Part shown: positions 30,721 to 45,200 of the stretch, one piece after another
Layout of the letters: each line of letters starts with the position of its first letter
How positions within the stretch are numbered: the first letter of the stretch is position 1
Source of the DNA: Girardinichthys multiradiatus
Taxonomy: Eukaryota; Chordata; Actinopteri; Cyprinodontiformes; Goodeidae
Length of the DNA: 64,000 nucleotides
Direction: 5' to 3'
NCBI RefSeq assembly: GCF_021462225.1
Contig: NC_061817.1
Location: 5,119,327 to 5,183,326 of the forward strand
Notes under the pieces: generated by a model
Databases searched by the model: none
What the model was told of the DNA's origin: nothing
Seen by the model: only the letters and a program-made list of their open reading frames with translations
Position numbers and translations under genes: made by a program

Positions 30721-32374
30721 GGAACTCCCAAATATGAAATCATGACGTTTTATGACCATTCCCATATTTGTCAGTGTAAGTTAGCTGGCCGATCAGTCAC
30801 TGAGCATGCTCACTTGCTCAGGCTTGATGACTATCACATTTCTTACCTACTGTTTCAATGATAATGGAAGATATGTAGCTTAGGGTAAATAATTCATGCC
30901 TTCTGATGCATTTAACACAGTACTACATAGTTTGTTTACCTGCACAGCCCTAAATATTTTTGAACATATCAAAAACATTTTGAGGCATGGGCATTACAGT
31001 TCTCAGCTTCTATATTTAACAAACATACTGCTTTTTGATTATTTCAGCTAACAATTATTTGACCACTTGGGGGCACTCCTAGAGCATTTAACTTTCATCC
31101 CCAGATGGTCACTTGATCCTTAAATATGGGACAAAAATAAAATAAGAGCATGACATCATGGAAAAAGCAGAGCTCCCTGTCCTGATGTAGCGGATTAACA
31201 CACACTATACAAAACCTCCTCCACTATACAAAATTTCCTCATAGTTAGACCCATGTAAGGATTTTTCTAACACATTGCAGCTAAAGAGTGGAGCATTTAT
31301 TAGCATTATTTGGGTTCGACATATTTGTGTAGTTTTTTAGTTAGTTAGTTAACTAGTTATTAGTTAAAGAGATGAAGCAGTAGCAGATGGAGTAGAACAG
31401 TTATTTGAATAGGTGCTTAAGAATAACTGTTAGCAGCATGTATGGGTATGCAAATGCAGAAAGAATGAACAAACAATTTAAAAGAGCTTCATTTTTATTG
31501 TCCTGCACAGGGAAAAGCATACATTGTCTACACTGTGTTAGCAGCTGAGATTAACACCAGGCATTCATGAATGCCTTAGAGGTTCGAATGCAAACAGAGA
31601 AAACATGAATTCAGCTGAAAATATAGTGCTTCATTCTTACATCTATTTATTTCTCTCATTTCTACTCATTAACACATTAACTTCCTTCCAGCATCATTAT
31701 CTGACACACTATCCTATTTTACATTTGCTGTTGATGCAGCAACAGAATGATCACTCTGATTTAAGTGTATAAATAAAAATCCTGATCTAGTTTGAGCTTG
31801 AAGCAACAGAATGCTGCATTATAATATTCAGCAACAAAGAGGTGGGTTTAAATAACAGTTCTCTCTCCAGCCTGCAGATGCCCGCCATCTTGGTCATTTC
31901 TGTGTGAGTGTAGCAGGAAAAATGCTTTGCTATTTGATTGTTTTGTCTTTCAACCCTGGCATTGAATTCAAATCCTGTTCCTCCTCCTCATCCTCCTCCT
32001 CCGTGCAGCCCCTCATTTGGCCCCATAGAGGAGCCAGTCTGCCATCTGCTGTCACACCCATGGGCTGAATAATCTGGTCTCTGGATGAGAACGAGAAATA
32101 CAAACGTTGGAAACGTTTTGACAGCGCCTTACTTTTTCTACATTTTGTTGAGTTAGTCTTATTCTATAATTTTTATTTCTTTTTATTCCTTACAGAAAGT
32201 TTTGCTTCTTTAAAAAAAAAAAGACAGGAGGGCAAAATTGTAAAAAAGTAGATTATTTTCTTCTGGGCTCAAAATAGGCTAAATAACAGAAAAATAAGAA
32301 ATGTAAGTTAGTACTGCATTGGACAAAACTGATTTTGGGGGAGGAGCAGCCTAAATGGTTTGAGAACTTCTGGT
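30721..32374. other. Gene-free intergenic stretch between UNC119 and RIC8A
   Basis: No exon or repeat recognised; AT-rich, with a (TAGT)n-like run near 31335-31365 and a TCCTCC run at 31981-32000. Confidence 0.4.
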
Positions 32375-32882
32375 CTAAACACAAAACCCCATCATGACAA
32401 AATAAAATACTTTGTTTGAAATCAGTATTCACACCCTTAAAACCCCTTCGGCAGCAATTGCAACCCCAAATCTTCTTCGGTGTCTCTGTCCAATAATCAG
32501 CGCTGCAGAATGTATCGTGTCCTTTTTCACACCTGTGCTTTGACACAATCTGGTTTTGGAGGTCTACACAACGTGCCTTTGACTTATAGGCTTGGTTTCT
32601 GTTCTAATATGCCAGGTCAGCTCTGAGACTTTATATAGACAGGTGTCATCCATTAGAGATCATGTTCAAGCAGCTGATGTCACCACAGCTGGATTCTAAT
32701 CAAGCTGCAGAAGCATCTAAAGGAAAATCAGTGGAAACAGGATGAACATGAGCTCAATTTTAGTTGTCATGGAAAAGGGTGTGAATACTTCTGTACATCT
32801 CAGGTTTTTTCTTTTTTGTTTTTTAATTGATTTGTAAAACCTTATTTTTCCGTCCTTTGTTGTTATGGGGTGTTGTGTTTAG
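32375..32882. mobile_element. Nonautonomous Tc1-like element with inverted ends
   Basis: CTAAACACAAAACCCCAT at the left matches the complement of ATGGGGTGTTGTGTTTAG at the right with one mismatch. Size is 508 bp. The inside has remnants of Tc1-like noncoding sequence and no frame. TA duplication not clearly seen. Confidence 0.6.
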
Positions 32883-33005
32883 AAATTTGTTGTAGCATAA
32901 ATTGTGGCAAATGGGAACCACTGTGAACATTTTCTGGGTGCTCTATAACTGAGCAGATAAACTGAGACTTTGATTAGCATTTTTAACAGCACCATATCAG
33001 TGATC

Positions 33006-33292
33006 TCACTGTGATAGTCTGTTGATCATGCAGATAAGACGGCGGGCCTCCTCCTCCTTCTCTTCCTCTGTCATGCCTTCCATTGGATCGGGCTGCTCTG
33101 CCTCCACCCGGCCTGTCACCAGGTTTATCTTGGATCTGGCCTCCCGGTATTCCTCAGTGTCTGAGTCTGAGTCGCTGGAGTAGTGGGAGGCAAACTGGCC
33201 GTCACCAGAGTTCCTCCTGCCATTCAGCAGACCCCGCGCTGCCAGCAGCCCAGCAGCGTTGCCATAACCGGTGTATTTAACATAGCGGCTGA
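33006..33292 (-). CDS. ric8a: RIC8A exon 10 with stop
   Basis: 287 bases after TCTTTGCAG. Encodes the family signature Tyr-Thr-Gly-Tyr-Gly-Asn-Ala-Ala-Gly, the acidic Ser/Thr cluster and a charged C-terminal helix; TGA at 33008-33006. Confidence 0.95.
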
Positions 33293-36200
33293 CTGCAAAG
33301 ACACACAAGATGAGAACATGGAATCTGAATCAGGATGGCATTCGGAGCTATTCAGCAGGACCTCTAAAGGCAACTTTTACAAGATTGATGGTACTTCTTC
33401 ATTTTACTGAATGTTTTCAATAATATTGCTGTAAGATGATCTTGAGCAGTTCTCTTGAGATGCCTTCAAATGATGCTTAATAGCTGAGGGCAGTAGATGA
33501 GAATACCTTTTTCTCGTGGTCAAGACTCTGCTTTATGAATCCCCGACTGAGTTAAGATTACATAGGATTGTCTACGATTCAGTTAGGAAATGGTTATGGT
33601 ACCTAAGAATGAGCTATGAATTTGTTAAGAATTAACTGAGATTTTTTGCACCACATTTTGAACAACTTAAAACTTTTGCAACAAATTCCAGATGGCTCAA
33701 TAATTACAAGAACTGAATAAGATCAAAATATGAATTCAGGAACTTATTACGTTTCAACAAACAATCTTGAAATGTTGCGGTTCTTTGCGATTCGTATTTG
33801 TGGACTGTGTGGAATAGTAGTCTTGAACAGTCGTTAGAAACTGTAGATTCTGCTGTTTTTAGTTTGTTTTTCTTTTTGTCACAGAGAGAGAATTTACAAC
33901 ATATCTGGAAAAGAATTTCACCATCTAGGACCTTGTTTTCCCAAGACCTGCAATGATATATTCTTTACATTTTTTTTTTTACATTTATTCACATGCATTT
34001 ATATTTAACAAAATAAAAATAAAAAACATTTTATTATAATTTCATAGACAATCTCAGCAGCTCAGTCTGTGGAATTAAAAGGTCGTTAGTTCAGTGTAAT
34101 CTGCTCTAAAGACTATTTCAACTATTGGTCAGAATAGTGAAGCGCGTGCTACTGTGTATGCATTAGTATGTTCAAGGTTAGTTTTCTTTAAAATCTGTCA
34201 AATTCTCCTGTTCCCCCCTGATGGCTCGCTGGTTTTTTCACATTTCTTTTTCTTTTTAATTATTTCATTAAAAATTTACCTCAAATGATCTTGCCTTCCT
34301 GCTGTCTGCCAATGGGTACTTCAATGTAACTTCATTGAACCATGACAGCTTTATCAGTTCTAAAATTAGTTTTAACGTCTGTTTGGGATTGTCACCCTTA
34401 TTAACATCAAACTGTGCCTCATTTTAACCCACACTGTCACCCTCGGATTAAATTAAATAGGTTGGGTGTTCAAGACGGCATAGAAATCACCAAGGCTCGA
34501 GCTGATCCTAAACTAAAAGAATCCACTGTGAAACCAGTTTTAGCATCACCATGTGGACTGAGAGGTTGCTGACTGAGAAAGACACCTTTACCCCAACCCA
34601 ACTGAAATTTGCAGTTGTCCACAGAGACGAAAAAATTTAGCTTTGTGGCCACAATGACAAAAAGCATGTTTTCAGGAGTCAATGTGAAGTTTTCTAATCT
34701 GAGAATAGTTGTCATAATCTTCCTGTGTTAGATTTCGAGTTTGTGTTCTGTTAACTCTCTCTGAACTGCCATATCCGTCTCTTGCTTTATTTCTGTTCAT
34801 TCAGGTTTATTAGATTCATTCTGTTATGTTTGTTGTTTCCTTGAATTCCTGTGTTAAATGTTTCATTTTATATTTTCTTATAGATCTGGTTCCCCCCTAT
34901 TAATGTTAGTCTCATTATTTACTTGCTTCAGTTCATTTACATCCCTGCACTCCATGTTCTTCTGTGTTAATTAATCACTCTCCCTCTGTCACCTTCTCCA
35001 TCAGCTGTTCCTGATTTTCTGCCTGATTACCTCCCCTAGTTCATTGGCCCATTCTTCACTTCCCTCAGTATTTAAACTGCTCTGCACTTTGGTCCAACCC
35101 AAAACCAGCACAATTCAACAATCAGTCTGCTACCTGTGAAGCATGGTGGTGGTGGCATCCTGTTGAGGGCTTGTTTTACATTGCACAAATTGAGTGGAAT
35201 AATGAAGAATGAGCAGTACCTCCAGATTTTTCAATTTCACCTCAAATCAGCAGCTAGATGTTCGAAGCATGGACTCAGGTGTTTCAGCAGGGCAATGATC
35301 CCAAGCACACATCAGAACCAGTGTTAGAATGGCTGAAACAGGCTGACATGAAGGTTTTGAAATGAACCCAACCTACTCAATATTTGTGGACTGTGCTTTA
35401 AAGCTGGGTCCAGGCTGGGCAATTAACCAGTTGACATGGACCCAGGACTCTGACATGAAGAGTGGTCAAATATCCAGTCAGAATTATGCCAGGACCTTGT
35501 TGATGGCTATAACAGTGTGTAATTTTTCTGCAACCTTCTAAAAATAAAACATTTATCCACATATTAGAGGTGCTGAATTTATTTATTTGAGTCTTAATGT
35601 ATCATTTTGAAACTGTCTTGATGAGAGAAAATCCACAAAAATTCAGATTTGAGCACGCCATTATTATTTATTGTTGTTGTATAAACTTTCGCCCTGGAAA
35701 ATGAATGATTAAAATGCAACATTAAAAGGCCCAAATTAATTTGATTAGCTCTGTACAAGTTAGTATATTTTCTGTATACAATAAGGTTTATTACATAGAG
35801 TGTGAATGAAATGAAACCAAATTGTACTGTCTAGTCTTTAAAAATCACGATATACAAGATAATGTACTTATTTTGACTGTAACTGTGTCTGCAGTAGTAC
35901 AAAAACACTTAAAGTCTCGTTTATGTCGGTCTTCTGTCACTAATATTTGGATTGATTGGAGACAAAAGCATCTAAAGAAAACTCTAATGAATAAAAGCTC
36001 ACAAGTATTTAGAGAACTGTGACTGTACCATTTTCTTTGCAGAGCACAAACAGCAACTCAGCAGCACAGTCCTTCACATCAGTGTCGACATGGGTCATCA
36101 GGCGGACCAGCTGGCCTCTGAGCGTACTGTCCTGCTCAGGTCGAACAGCAACATCCCTCAGAGGGGGTAAGATCTAAGACAAAAGTTTATAACAGGAGAA

Positions 36201-39200
36201 TATACAGGGATGTATTACTGTAATATCAATGTACAAGGCCCTGCTAAAGTATTCAAACCTTTTGTACTTTTCTATAGTTTGTCCCATTCCAACAAGCTTC
36301 AGTGTATTTGTTGGATATTATATGTGATAGACCAACACAACGTGGTGGATAATTAACTATTAATTTCACAAATAAAAATCTGAAATGTGTGGATTAGCAT
36401 TCAGCTGCCTTAACTCTGATAGCCCAAAACAAAATCCAGCACAAATAATTGCAGAAGGTATATCCAATCGGTAAACAGAGTCTAGCTGTGTGTAATTTAA
36501 TCTAACTGCAGCTGTTCTGTTTCTGACCTCAAAGGTTTTGTTAGAGAACCTTAGAGAACAAACAGGAAACTGAAGCAGTTTCCTGTTTGTTGGAGGAGCC
36601 AACACCCAGAATAAACACTCCACATCACCCTGAACACATCTCCACTGTGATTCATAGTGGCTGCATCACGGTTGCATCATGCCGTGGGGATGACTTTCTT
36701 CAGCACAGACAGAGAAGCTGGTCAGTGTTGTGGGGAAAATGGATGGTGTTAAATCAGAGACAACCCTGGAAGAAAACTTGTTAGAGGCTGCAGAAGACTT
36801 GAGACTGGGGTGGAGATTCACCTTCCAGCAGGACAACCACCTTAAACAAAAGGCTAGAGCTACAAAGGGATGGTTTAAATCAAAGCAGATGCATGTGTTG
36901 GAATGAAAAATTAAAACTGAGAATCTGTGGGAAAACTAAAAACTTATGTTCCCAGATGTTCTCTATTCAATCTGACTGAACTTGAGCTGTTTTGCAAAGA
37001 AGAATAGACAAAAATGTAAGTCTCCAGATGTTCAAAGTTGGTAGACACATACTCCAGAACACCTAGAGCTGTCACTGTAACAGTGACAGGTGGTTCGGCG
37101 AAGTACTGACTCAGGCGCTGAATACAAATGTATGCCGTAATGTTGAAAACCCAGAATTTCTTTCCTAACAACAATGTAATACTTTGTGTTGGTCAGTCAG
37201 ATAAAACATCCACAGAAGACATTGAGGTTTGTGGTTCTCCTGTGTCGAAAAAGTAAAGGGCGAATGAGTAAGTTTGCAAGACACTTTAATGTCTCTCACA
37301 GCCAGTGTCCTCACCGAGGTGAAGGTCTCACTACTAGCTTCTTTGACAGTTGGTATCTGGACTAACAGATATCTTCTGTTTTTGCTTTTTTGTCACACTT
37401 AACATGAGTGAATAAACTGAGTAAATACTATCAGCACTTTATTAATAAATATTTGATTAATTATATTGGAAAGAAAAACTATCCAAACCAATATGACCCT
37501 ATGGGAAAACGTGACTCACTAAACCTAACAACAAGTGTGCCGCTCCAGGCAGCAACAACTGAATGTCTTCATTCAGAGGTGGACTTAGGATCATCATCCT
37601 GCTGCAAGTTCTCTTAAGTTTAAACTCACAAACTGGTAACTGGAAATTCTCCTGTAGGATTTTCTGCTAGAGCAAAATTCATGATTCCATCAGTTATCGC
37701 TAGTCATCCAGGTCTTGAGGAAGCAAAGACGCCCCAGGCCATAACTCTACCACCTCCATTTCCGACTGTCAGAATGATGTTCTGTTTCTGAAATGCTGAT
37801 AGTTTTAGGTCAGATGTAACATGACACACACACCTTCTGAAAAGTTCCACTTTTGTTTCGTCGGCCTACAGAATATTTTCCCAAAAATCCATGGAGGCCA
37901 TTTCTGCCCATTCTCTCTTTATTATCTATAAATCATAACCTCTGATCTTAACTAAGTTAGTGAGGCCTGGACAGCTTTTGATGTTGTTCTAGGTTCCTCT
38001 TCAACCTGGTTGAATTGTTGATGAGCTCTTGAAGTAATTTTAGTAAGTCAACCACTCCTGCAAAGGTTTTCCACTGTTTCATGTTTTCTCCAGTTGTGGG
38101 TTATGGTTCTAACTGCGATGTCGGAAGTCCCAAGCCTTAGAAATGCCATTATTATCTTTGCCAGACTGATAGATGTCAGTGACTTTGTTTCTTATCTAAT
38201 TTTGAATTTCTTTAGAGAGGGGTATGTGTTGCTTTTTGAGATGTTTCTAACTTCTTGCTTTCTTCATGTTGTCAGACAGGTTCCATTTAAGTGATTTCTT
38301 CTTTTCACTTGATTCTACCGGGCTGACATTAATCAGGCCTGGGTGTGGATAGTAAGATTTAGCCAAAAAGGTGATGAATGCCCATTTCTTTATGATTTAA
38401 CAAGGTGGACAGTTAACTTTCCACATAGGACCAGGTTGGTTCAGGTATCCTTTCCCCTTAATGAAAAAAAATCATCATTTGAAAACTGCTTTTTGTATTT
38501 ACTCAGGTTATTTTTAGGTGATAGTAACATTTGTTTAATGATCTGGAACATTTAGAGGTGTAAAAAGGAAAACAAATAAGAAAACTGGAAGGGGCAATAT
38601 GAATGTAGTTAAAGAAAAAGAAAAAAGTTACCTTTTGTCGTAAGTAGTGACGTGTCCCCCTGTGGACCCGAGAACTCTCAGTCAGTAAACTTAGTACAGG
38701 AGTTAGCTTCTCTTTCAGCTTTTGACCCTGAGAAAATGAAAAAAGGTTTGAACAGAAGATGCATCATGCCTGTTTATAGTTCTAAAAGGTAAAATCTAAG
38801 AAATAATTTCAGCTACCAATCAGAAGCAACCTTGGACATATGTGCATTACACATGTAAATTGTTTGGTTTTCAAAAAGATGGAACATCTAAGGTTAGCAC
38901 CAAGTCCTGTCGTCGAAAGCTAAGCAATACTATTGCATGAGTTGCTGGAGCATCCGACTGTCAATCACAACAGAGGGTGAAAGTCAGCAGACACAGAAGA
39001 TACATTAGACAGCATTACCAGTAGATAAGGGAGTTTGAATGGGCCACATTGTTGGTTTGCATGAGGCCGGGTGGTTGAACCATTACCCATGTGTAGGCTG
39101 CCATTAACACCACAGCAGAGACACCTGTGCCTGGAGTGGCATGGACAGATGTGGACAGAGTGGAGTGGTACAATGATTAAGCAGTGATGACTGCATGCAT

Positions 39201-42200
39201 AGATGGCAACACCCAGCAGAGAGAGTCAGCACTTCCAGTGTTGGGGTGAGAAACACCATAGCTTTTTCTGGAACAATGATCCTGAGAGCTGGAGGCTTTT
39301 ATGTTAGATCACCTCTGGAAAAAAATCCCGTGTCACCAACAACCTTCAGAAGACACCTAATAAGCAAAAAGAGTCCAGTTGTGTGTAACTGAATTCAAGT
39401 CTAACTGCAACTGTTCTGTTTCTGGTCTCAGAGGTTCTTTAAAGAACACCAGCAAACAAACAGCATCATGAAAACCAAGGAACACAGCAGACAGGTCAGG
39501 GAAAAAGTTATGGAGAAGTTTAAAGCTGGGTTAGGTTCTAAAACAATATCCCAAGCTTTGAACATTTCACAGAACTCTGTTTAATCCATCATCTGAACAT
39601 CTAGAGAGGATGGACCAACTGCAGACCTACCAAGATATGGACATTTGGCATTTGGCATTTGTCAGAGAAGCAGCCAAGAGGACCTCCTTACTGCAAGGCA
39701 ACAGTGCTAACAATTAATGCAAAATCATTTGAATAGACCCAATAGTCTCTGCTGACCAGAAAAGCTGGAAAAAAAAGTCAATCAGTTAACTTCAGTCACT
39801 TCATAAATTGAACAAAGAAATATGTAGGGCAACATATGGACTGATTTACAATTCATCTTCTGGGCACCTGCACCAATTTGTACCTACAACAGCACATATC
39901 TACTTGCCCTGTTCAGTCGTCTGTCCATGAACAGTAGCAATGCGTGGACACAGTCCATGTTGACACCTTCATATTTATGGGATGCCTGGTCCACAGGGAC
40001 AGCCAGCAGAACATCCAGACAGGTCAGGGGCAGGGCTGACAGGATGTTTACTGTATGTCTGAGAGAAACATTTTTTTTTATCAACAACTTTCAGCTGTTT
40101 TTCTGACATTTTTTACAGGCATTTTTCTCAAGCTTTCTAAGATGTGTCTAACATTGAATTGTTTGGCTAAAAGTAGCCCTCTGACCCTTGTAGTTCTTCC
40201 AGCGTGTCTGCTCCATCACATGACAGCAGCAGACAATGGCGTAGGACAGTCACTAGGCGGCGATATAGAGCAGCTTCCTCCTGTAAAGACATGTTACAGC
40301 TTTTATTTCTGACCAAACCTCATGGACTAAAGTTCACAAATAAAAATCCTCCATAAAAACAACATACTTTCCCTAACACGTGAGGGATTCTGTCAGTCTT
40401 TATTATGACTGCTGCTGACATACTCAGGTCATTTTCTTCAGTAAGAAAGCTGAGCAACAAATGGGGGGTTTGTGGTTTCACCTCATCGGGCTCCTGCCTG
40501 TAGAACCTGTGAGCAATGTTGAAGATAGTCTTGAGGATCTCGATGACATCCTGGGACACCTCCTTGGAGATGGGAGGTGCTGTGCTGTCAGTGATCAGCT
40601 GATGTCCCTCAGCCCACCTCAAAGACAGGTACTGCTCCAAGGCTGTGGTCAGCACCAACACACCGCGCTCCTGAAGGGAAGAAAAAAAACACTGAGCTCT
40701 GGGGACCACGTTAAGCAGCTTTTGAAGAACTGATCATAACAAAGAAATCTATTGCCTTGTAAAAGTATTCACACCCATTGAACATTTTCCTTTTTGCCAC
40801 CTTACAGCCAAAGACTTCAGTGTATTACATTTGAATTTTATGTGACAGACCAACGAGAAGTAGTGCATAACTGGAATATGTTTGGAGTGGCCCCTAGTTG
40901 TACCATGGACCTCTTGGCTGCTTCTCTGATTAATGCTCTGCTTGCCCACCCTTCACAAAACATCTGCATTCACTCTCAGACTCTGTTTATGAATTCAGTG
41001 AGTTCTGAATGCAACTGGTCAGTCTGGATATTATGGAGTAAAAGGGACAGAACAAAACTGCACACCACAGTTTCTTTAAATTTTTTAAAAGGTTTAAAAC
41101 CCATGCATCATTTCCCTTCCACTTCCCCAATTATGATCTCTTGAAATTTGCAGTTACAACAGGAAAAGAAGTGAGGAAATACTTTTGCAACACTGTATTT
41201 TTACATTTTCTACAATGCTCCACCACGCTGTAAACACTGTGGTATAGTTCAAACTAATATGTGACAAAATGTGAAAAAAAAAATCAGAACACTGAGACAA
41301 ACTTTAGAAGGACCTAATAATGATAATAAAAGGCAGAGGAGTATTTACCTGCTGTAGCTGCAGCCTGAGCTCAGGCCTCAGAGCTGTTAGTAAGAAGAGC
41401 AGCCTTAGCTTGTAAAACTGGCCAGTGGGTGGCGCCCTACTCCAGATGCCCTGCTTCAGACTCTCCCATAATCCCTGCAGAAGTCTTCCCATGGAAACAA
41501 AGATGAAGCTTAAAGTGAGGCCAGGGGTTGCTAAGCAGCTGCAAGGCACCATTCATACAGGAACTTCAGGGTTTTGTTAAATTCAAAACCCCTATTTCTT
41601 GATTATTATGCCTCATTCTGTAGTTCTTGATGCTCAATATACTGTCAGAGTTTTAGTAGCTACAAAGAATTTAATTTAATACTAGGACTGGACAGAACAT
41701 GACCAAAGAGAAGATCAAAGAAAAAACTTCACCTTGGGACTTTGTAAGATTGTAAGGTCTGACTCCATGGAAGGAAATGAAAAAAAAATCAAAATGTTTT
41801 AAAATGAGCATATTTATTTATTTTCAACTTCTATGGCTATTTTGTCTCACTATAGTTTATTAATTTGCTATTTATATTTTTTCAATCATCTCTAACAGAA
41901 GACTTTCTCCCTGCTTTTATAATAACGACAGAAATGTTCAGAATAAGTTAAGCTGCATAAAGTCCATCCAACCTGATTCTGTGGAGGAAGCAGCTCTGTT
42001 ACTAAAGCAACCGGAAAAAATGTTTTTTTCTTTATCTCCAGTTCTCTGACTGGGGAAAACCTAATAACAGCATGACTACAGAGCCGAGACACTTTGGGAA
42101 CAATCAGCAGCCTCATGTTTGCGTAGTTGTGCTGTTTTTGTGCAGCATGTGCACAAATTCACTTTGTTTTAAAGCCAGTAGTGACAGGTTATGTGCACTG

Positions 42201-45200
42201 GACTGTTTCAAATACAGAGGAAATGCAAACACATCTGCTTGTTTTTAGGTTGACATATGGAATTATATTTTAGAGGCATAATGCAGGTTTTTAATACATA
42301 CATATTTTCAGTTTCATCCTTCATTAGATCCAGGGCTTTTCAAAAAACATCCTGGGCTTAAGACCCTGAAATCCAGGTCTAACATCGACTATGATTCGTG
42401 ATTTTGACTGCTTCAAAAGGTTGCACACCTAAATATTTAAGATGCAGACAAGCTTGTTGGCACTCCCATTAAAGGGATATAAAATAATATTTTGTTTCAG
42501 CTGCATAATCTCTTATTTGAGTAGATTTATTCAATAGGTAAATAATAATCTGTTAAGAAATAAAAGTTTTGATTTTTTTTTAACCATTGGTGCCATGGTT
42601 AGTACTGTCCCTTACAATTCCTTTCAAATAAATGTGACAGAAGCCTTCTTTCTTTTTTCTAATTGATCTAGTTTCCATAATCTTCCATCCATCCACTTTT
42701 TATTCCTGCTTCTTCCATTGAGGGGCACGGAGGAGCTGGTGCCTATCCCCAGCAGTCTGCGAGCACACCCTGCACAGGTCACCAGTCCATCGCAGAGACA
42801 CACAGGACAAACAACCATGCAAGGGCAATTGAGAGAAACCAGTTAACCTAACAGTCATGTTTTTGGATGCTGGGAGGAGGCCTGAGTACCCGGAGAGAAC
42901 CCACGCATGCACTGGGAGAACATGCAGAAAGACCCCTGCTGGGAGTCAAACCCAGAACCTTCTTGCTGCAAGGCAACATTGCAACCAACTGTGCCGTTGT
43001 GCAGCTCTCCATAAACTTCTAATTGGTAACTTATGTTTCTGTTGCTTTCTGTTTCCCTGAGGTATAAATATGATGTGACATGGAGGCCCATTTCTTTTAG
43101 GTCCACAGGTCACCAAGCTGCACTAGGACCAATATTAAAGTTGCCACTACACGCAGTGGGTGGGATGGAGAGGGAGCTAAAAATGTCTCCAAAGCTCAAT
43201 GAGAATTGCAGCCCAGAGGGACATCTTGGGGAAACCAAGTTGCCATAACAACCATTAGATGCCATCGACATGCTAACTAGATGGTTGGGAGTGGTGGCAG
43301 AAAAAAGCCTTTTCTGTCCTACCATGATAAACATGGGGACTGGGACATTTACTGGAACTGGGAGCTTTGGTCAGATTAGACTAAGACTGAGCTTTTTGCA
43401 ACAATCCCCTCAGGTTGGGTTGGAGGGAAACAAAGAATAAATATGTTCCAAAGCACCTCGTGTTCCCTGTTAGGTATGGTGGAGGATCTATAATGGTGTG
43501 GGTCTGTTTCTCATTCAAAGACTTAGTGAAACTGCTTAGGTTGCATAGCCTCAAATATGAAACTGAAATACCACTTTGAAAAACCAAAAGATTTAGATAA
43601 AACCTGGTGGACTCTATGAGTAAACAGAAAATGGGACCTTTTGCCAGATCAGCACAGGAATGGCTCAGCAGACATTAAATCAGCCTTCTTATATGACCAT
43701 CTGTGTCTCCTGTAGGAAACCTGCTGGTTGACCAGAAAAAAGTAGGGCACAGAAAGGAGCCAGGACTCTGGACCATCGGGAACTTGTGGAGGAGAAGGGG
43801 AAGATGAATTGCTGTCATGTTGACATACTCCAATAAAAGATGGATTTCTTACCATGATTTTTACACATCTTTATCAGGGAAGGCCAACAAGTTTGTCCTG
43901 GTGTACTATAAAGAGAAGTGGCTAAAAACGTATCCTGCTGCACAATGAGTTCTCAGTTATTTTGTTAGTTTTAAGTGTTTCCAAGATTTCATGTTAAGAT
44001 TGACTGCAGTTCTTTGACAAATTACAGAAAAATGAAGACATTTTTAAAACGGTCACCTCAGTGCGCTGGCTCTCTCCTGTGCCTTGGGACTGTTGTATAT
44101 TAAATTACACAAGACTTTCATGGCCTCCTTCCTGCACACCTCCCCATCCTCCTCCTTTCTGTCCTTCTCACTGTCCTCTTCCCGGGCATCTTTCTTTCCA
44201 GGAGCAAGCACAAGGTGACCTTCATTACCTCTTTGCTTATAGAAGTGACGATCAGAGCCATTTGTGGTGGAAACACAAACTTCTTTGGTGGGAACAGAAA
44301 AGGAAACTGCACACTTCACATCAGCATCTGCTGCTCCCTGACAACCGCTTGCTTCTGCTCTGTGTATTTGTGTTCTGTCCCACTGAGCTTCAGTTTTACT
44401 CCTGTCATGCAGCTGGCAGGGCTGAAGAAGATCGATGCCTCCCAGGTGTGCCAGGGTGAAAAGGGCGCCATCTGTGACCATCGGTCCAAGGGCTCTGCGG
44501 TCACGGGAGAGGATTCGCAGAGTATGCAGACAAGCCCGTAACACTGCAGGCTGCAGTTGACCACTGACAAAGCACAGCAGGGCTGCAGCCAAATCCTGCA
44601 GGTGAGAACTTATGGTAAAATCTATGAATTCAGTTTACCACAAGTCAATTACATGGACATTTAAAGAGTCTTAGGTTTATTCTATGCGCTACTGCAACAC
44701 ACCAACATGTAGATCTACTGGGAAGAGCTGGAGGTTCTGGGAATTCCAGGGTACATGAGGACAAACAGATTACATCCTTTTAGTGGCCTACCTCTCTGAG
44801 AAGAAGATCTGGTCTTTCATCATCTGAGTCAATATCCGAATCAAAGTTAGGAGGACAGTCCCTTATTTTGTTCTTTCTGAACTGATGAACCAAGAAAAGG
44901 AATTACCACCACTGCAGATGAAATTAGTAGCAAAGCATTTTACAGTTACTTTGTTCATGCGGCATTCGTGCTTTCTTTATCCTCTGTTCTGTCATCTACC
45001 CCAGCATCCATTTTTGTATGTGTTCCAGAACAGATGCTAAATCTAACATAGCCCCCACTCGTCCTCTACTGTATTTCTTCTTTTTTGGTCCAGTTCTGAA
45101 GCTTACTGGCCTTTTAGGGATTCTATATGGGTTATTTTGGTGCACAGAACCTCATACAGAATCAAGATAAACTTTTTTTTTCTGTTTCAACTATTGAAAT

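Noticed and set aside
34060..34110. tRNA-like GCAGCTCAGTCTGTGG segment
   Set aside because: Only a weak A-box resemblance; no B box at the right spacing and no cloverleaf.
40320..40482. Extension of RIC8A exon 5 past the donor
   Set aside because: The frame stays open, but the family reading resumes only in exon 6, and GAG|GTGAAA is a good donor.
44120..44420. An intron hidden in RIC8A exon 3
   Set aside because: A GTAAAA donor-like site and a GTGTGCAG acceptor-like site exist, but the acceptor is preceded by purine-rich sequence, and the whole exon is open in frame.
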